Shown here: piece by piece, positions 61,182-64,000 of the stretch
Layout of the letters: each line of letters opens with the position of its first letter
Numbering within the stretch: the stretch's first letter is position 1
From: Bacillota bacterium
GTDB lineage: Bacteria; Bacillota; Clostridia; Christensenellales; SZUA-584
Length of the DNA: 64,000 nucleotides
Reading direction: 5' to 3'
Assembly: GCA_023415795.1 (NCBI GenBank)
Contig: JAEZJG010000011.1
Location: 32,241-96,240 of the forward strand
Program-made: the position numbers and the translations under genes
Notes under the pieces: model-generated
Databases searched by the model: none
What the model saw: the letters and a program-made list of their open reading frames with translations, nothing else
What the model was told of the DNA's origin: nothing

Positions 61182-62480
61182 TTGCTCAAAAAACTGCTCG
61201 CCCTTGCGCTGGCGCTATCCCTTTTGCTGACGAGCTGCGCTGCACCGCAGGTCAGTCAATCCATATCCGACGCCGCACCCGCTGCAGACGCACCTGCCGA
61301 CCCAACAGTTCCAATGCAGCGCGTGGCATACCGCGCCCAGCTTGCCGAGCAGCCCATTGAGCCATTGCCGGATAACTTTGTCCAGGGCATCAACAGCCTT
61401 GGCTTTCATACAGCACCGCTTCTATTTAACGAGAGCGGCAATTTGGCGTTTTCTCCCGCCAGCCTCGCGCTTGCACTCTGCCTCACGCGCGAGGGTGCCG
61501 GCGGCGATACCAAGAGCGGCATAACAAAGACTTTGGGCTTAAGCGATCTCACCGATGAGCAGATACGCAATGCCAGCCGTTCGCTGATGTGGCGCGCCAA
61601 TACCGGTGGTATGGAAGCCGCCAATGCCGTTTGGCTGTCGCAGGATTGTGCCTTCAGCGAACCTTTCCTTACCGCCGCTATGCAGTATTACTTCGCGGAC
61701 GCATACCCGCTTGTCTCCCCCGGCACCAAGGATGCCGTCAACGCGTGGGTAAGCGAGAAAACGCATGAGCGCATTAAAAGCATGCTGGAAGACGAAGTGG
61801 ACAACGCAACGCCCATACTGCTGATGGGCGCGCTGACCTTTCTGGGCGACTGGGAGCTGCCCTTTGCAGCCAGCGACACAGCCGACGGCGATTTCGCTGC
61901 GCCGGACGGTTCAGTCTCCGTGCCCTTTATGGGCAGCGAACGCTTCGTGCCCTACTACGCGGACAAGAATTTCTCCATGGTCTCGCTGCCTTTCAAAAGC
62001 GAAGATGGCAGCGGGCAATACGCCATGGCGTTTATACTGCCCGCCAAGGGCAAATCGCTGGAGCGTGTGCTGTCCCGGCTTGATGCCGACACCTTTAAGG
62101 AAGCTCTGGCAGAGGCGCAGGAGCAAACAGTGTCCATCCGTCTGCCCAAGTTTGGCTTCGAATACTTTGCGGAGCTGCGCGACACGCTGTCTGCGCAGGG
62201 CATGGGGCAGATGTTTACCCGCGAGGCGGACTTCTCTGCGATGACGGAGCAGCCGGGCGGTATATTTTTCACCGATGTGCTGCATAAATGTTATGTACGG
62301 GTGGACGAGCTGGGCGCAGAGGCTGCCGCCGCCACCGTTATCATGAACCGGTTGGGCGCTGCCGAACAGACGACAGAGCTACCGCAATTTAACGCAGACC
62401 GTCCCTTCCTGTTCGCCATCTATTCTCTGGAGGACGGCGCAATCGCCTTCCTGGGCGCGGTCAACAACCCCGCCAAATAA
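61182..62480 (+). CDS. Lipoprotein serpin (protease inhibitor), first copy
   Basis: Serpins trap proteases by loop insertion after cleavage. The 432-residue protein has a signal peptide ending LLTSC (Cys 19), so it is a surface lipoprotein. The fold is complete: FSPASLALALCL near the start, EAANAVWL, and the C-terminal DRPFLFAIYSLEDGAIAFLG. The hinge reads ELGAEAAAAT (about residues 376-385), the pattern of inhibitory serpins. Counting from it, P1 falls on Gly in NRLG-AAE (near 392), with Arg and Leu just before it, so the real cleavage site may be shifted. The start is TTG behind AGGAGG. A paralogue follows 17 nt later. Confidence 0.93.
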   Translation: MLKKLLALALALSLLLTSCAAPQVSQSISDAAPAADAPADPTVPMQRVAYRAQLAEQPIEPLPDNFVQGINSLGFHTAPLLFNESGNLAFSPASLALALCLTREGAGGDTKSGITKTLGLSDLTDEQIRNASRSLMWRANTGGMEAANAVWLSQDCAFSEPFLTAAMQYYFADAYPLVSPGTKDAVNAWVSEKTHERIKSMLEDEVDNATPILLMGALTFLGDWELPFAASDTADGDFAAPDGSVSVPFMGSERFVPYYADKNFSMVSLPFKSEDGSGQYAMAFILPAKGKSLERVLSRLDADTFKEALAEAQEQTVSIRLPKFGFEYFAELRDTLSAQGMGQMFTREADFSAMTEQPGGIFFTDVLHKCYVRVDELGAEAAAATVIMNRLGAAEQTTELPQFNADRPFLFAIYSLEDGAIAFLGAVNNPAK

Positions 62481-62497
62481 CATTCGGAGGTTTGGAT

Positions 62498-63727
62498 ATG
62501 AAAAAGCTTCTGCTCCTCGTGCTGTGCGCCGCTCTGCTGCTGGGCGCATGCGCTAATGCCAGCGCCGCTGCTTACGACGGCAAGCTGGTGAAGCAGACCA
62601 TCACCCCGCTGGACGATAGCTTCGTCAGCGGCATGGCCGATTTCGGCTTCTCCGCCGCCGCATCGCTGTACTCGGAGGACGAAAACCTCGCACTCTCACC
62701 CGTCAGCCTTGAGCTGGCGCTGTGTCTCGCCCGTGCCGGAGCCACCGGAGCCACCAAAGACGAAATGTCCGCCGCGCTGCGTCTGCCGGGTCTATCCGAC
62801 GACGAGATCGCCGCCGCCTGCAAGGCGCTGATGTGGCGCGCCAACACCGGCGGCATGGAGGCAGCAAATGCCCTATGGCTGCTGGACGGCTATGATTACA
62901 ACGACAATTACATCAAAACAGGCACAACGGATTACATGGCCGATTTGAAGCCGCTGGCCCTCCCCGGCGCGATGGACGACATCAACGCATGGGCAAAGGA
63001 CAAAACACACGGACGCATCAGCAAGATGCTTCAGCAGGAGCCCAGTTCCGACACGCGTCTCATCATCACCAACGCGCTGTATTACCTCGGCGAGTGGCAG
63101 CGCCCCTTTCTCGCCGCCAACACAACCAGCCTCGATTTTGCCGCGCCGGACGGCGCCGTCAGTGTGCCTTTCATGCGCAGCGAATGGACTGTGCCGTATT
63201 ACAGCAGCGATACCTTCTCGATGATCTCGCTGCGCTTAAAATCTCAAGAGGGCGAAGGCCGCTACGCAATGGCGTTTTTGCTGCCTGCCGAAGGCACCTC
63301 CGTTGCCCAGCTGCTCGCATCAATGAACGGAGCCGCCTTTCAAACGGCGCTGCAAAGCGCGGCGGAGCAGGAGGTTTGGATTCGTCTGCCCAAATTCGAG
63401 TTCGAGTACCTTGCGCCCATGTCCGATACCCTCAAAGGAATGGGCATGAAAAAAGCGTTTTCCTCCGCCGATGCGGATTTCTCCGGCATAACATCAGAAG
63501 AACCGCTGTTCATCGCCAATGTGCTGCACAAATGCTATGTGCGCATCGATGAGCTGGGTGCGGAAGCCGCCGCCGTCACCGAGGTTGAAGCCACCGCTGC
63601 CGCGGATGAAGCCCCCGAGCAGCCGACCACGTTCTATGCCGACCGCCCCTTCCTGTTCGCCATTTACTCTCTGGAGGACGGCGCAATCGCCTTTCTCGGT
63701 GCCATCAATAACCCCTCACAGAAATAA
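62498..63727 (+). CDS. Lipoprotein serpin (protease inhibitor), second copy
   Basis: A 409-residue serpin with signal peptide ending LLGAC (Cys 18). It shares long identical blocks with the first copy (LMWRANTGGMEAANA and the C-terminal DRPFLFAIYSLEDGAIA), so the two arose by duplication. The hinge reads ELGAEAAAVT (about residues 352-361), and the reactive loop is EVEATAAADEAPEQPTT, with Ala or Thr around P1, unlike the first copy. It would suit elastase-like rather than trypsin-like enzymes. ATG 62498 follows CGGAGG with 7-nt spacing. No protease gene lies beside the pair. Confidence 0.93.
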   Translation: MKKLLLLVLCAALLLGACANASAAAYDGKLVKQTITPLDDSFVSGMADFGFSAAASLYSEDENLALSPVSLELALCLARAGATGATKDEMSAALRLPGLSDDEIAAACKALMWRANTGGMEAANALWLLDGYDYNDNYIKTGTTDYMADLKPLALPGAMDDINAWAKDKTHGRISKMLQQEPSSDTRLIITNALYYLGEWQRPFLAANTTSLDFAAPDGAVSVPFMRSEWTVPYYSSDTFSMISLRLKSQEGEGRYAMAFLLPAEGTSVAQLLASMNGAAFQTALQSAAEQEVWIRLPKFEFEYLAPMSDTLKGMGMKKAFSSADADFSGITSEEPLFIANVLHKCYVRIDELGAEAAAVTEVEATAAADEAPEQPTTFYADRPFLFAIYSLEDGAIAFLGAINNPSQK

Positions 63728-63742
63728 ATGCCCCTGCACACA

Positions 63743-63795
63743 AGCCTTCCCCTCGAGGGGAAGGTGGCGCGAAGCGCCGGATGAGGTGTCCCTCC
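63743..63795. repeat. Short interspersed palindromic repeat
   Basis: CCTTCCCCTCGAGGGGAAGG (63745-63764) is a perfect 20-bp palindrome, followed by GGCGCGAAGCGCC and GGATGAGGTG. Very similar motifs are, from memory, scattered in many gut Firmicutes genomes. It lies between the serpin stop and an insertion sequence. Confidence 0.7.
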
Positions 63796-63874
63796 CCAAA
63801 CCCCGCTGCTCTTAAAGATGATGAGTAATATTCATACGAAAATCCATGTCAAGCAAAAAGCCGGGCGATATATA

Positions 63875-64000
63875 TGAACTGCACCCCTAAAGTTAGACAG
63901 TATGATATACTGAAAATAACTTTGGGGGTGTTTTAATGCCAAAAGGAATTCTATTTAGTGGGGAATTTAAACAAAAAGTCGTAGAAGATATGCGAGCAAA
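63875..64000 (+). mobile_element. IS3-family insertion sequence, left end
   Basis: The terminal sequence begins TGAACTGCACCCCTAAAGTT, the usual inverted-repeat form of IS3 elements, and a transposase OrfA starts 61 nt inside. The right end is outside the window. Confidence 0.85.
63936..64000 (+). CDS. IS3-family transposase OrfA, N-terminal fragment
   Basis: Only 21 codons are inside the window (MPKGILFSGEFKQKVVEDMR), the start of the helix-turn-helix protein that binds the element's ends. GGGGGTG precedes the ATG. The remainder, including OrfB, is cut off by the window edge. Confidence 0.85.
   Translation, partial: MPKGILFSGEFKQKVVEDMRA

Overview
The window looks like chromosomal DNA of a low-abundance-studied Gram-positive bacterium of the class Clostridia (Bacillota). 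The support is direct: an RNA polymerase/str operon with an L7Ae-like gene, Noc, WalJ, RlmH, a DnaI-like loader next to a DnaD-like protein, lipoprotein-type solute-binding proteins, a YesN/LytS-type two-component system, DUF624 (YesL) and frequent TTG starts behind strong AGGAGG sites. No rRNA, tRNA or CRISPR array was recognised. Genus cannot be told from the sequence alone.

Layout. 1-330: tail of an LCP cell-wall ligase. 599-14100 (minus): rpoB-rpoC-(unknown Cys-rich membrane protein)-L7Ae-like-rpsL-rpsG-fusA-tuf, started by a clear promoter at 14070-14098. 14159-18200 (minus): lysA, a small CxxC protein, and a three-gene cobinamide salvage set cobO-cobU-cobS. 18277-20723 (plus): walJ-rlmH-noc, an origin-type neighbourhood. 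20914-26074 (minus): a TIM-barrel isomerase, pepF, and a dnaI-like/DnaD-like replication pair. 26228-27686 (plus): murA with a strong promoter and an unusual leader hairpin. 27750-32812: a soluble degenerate chemoreceptor-like protein, then a GPH sugar symporter plus GH3 glucosidase operon.

32938-50733 is a carbohydrate region. A ribose-type ABC importer with a zinc polyol dehydrogenase sits beside a membrane-anchored binding protein, histidine kinase and AraC-type response regulator that form one operon (a probable three-component sugar sensor). A second, CUT1-type importer follows (lacI, binding protein, two permeases, CE2-like esterase, MsmK-type ATPase, YesL). 50799-60912: a beta-lactamase-family hydrolase, a CDF metal exporter behind a NiCo-type riboswitch, two small proteins, comF-recD2, an AIM24-like pair and an SSS symporter. 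61182-63727: two tandem lipoprotein serpins with different reactive loops. The window ends inside an IS3-family element.

The intergenic DNA is rich in structured repeats. The most unusual observation is that two different repeat modules (38004-38131 and about 52365-52555) are each flanked by two copies of the neighbouring gene's terminator hairpin, with the U-tract kept only on the distal copy, as if small elements had inserted at terminators and duplicated them. Other points worth following are a hairpin between the Shine-Dalgarno and start of murA, a long acidic tail on RpoB, a four-repeat DnaD-like protein, a 36-bp triple repeat beside pepF, and the serpin pair.
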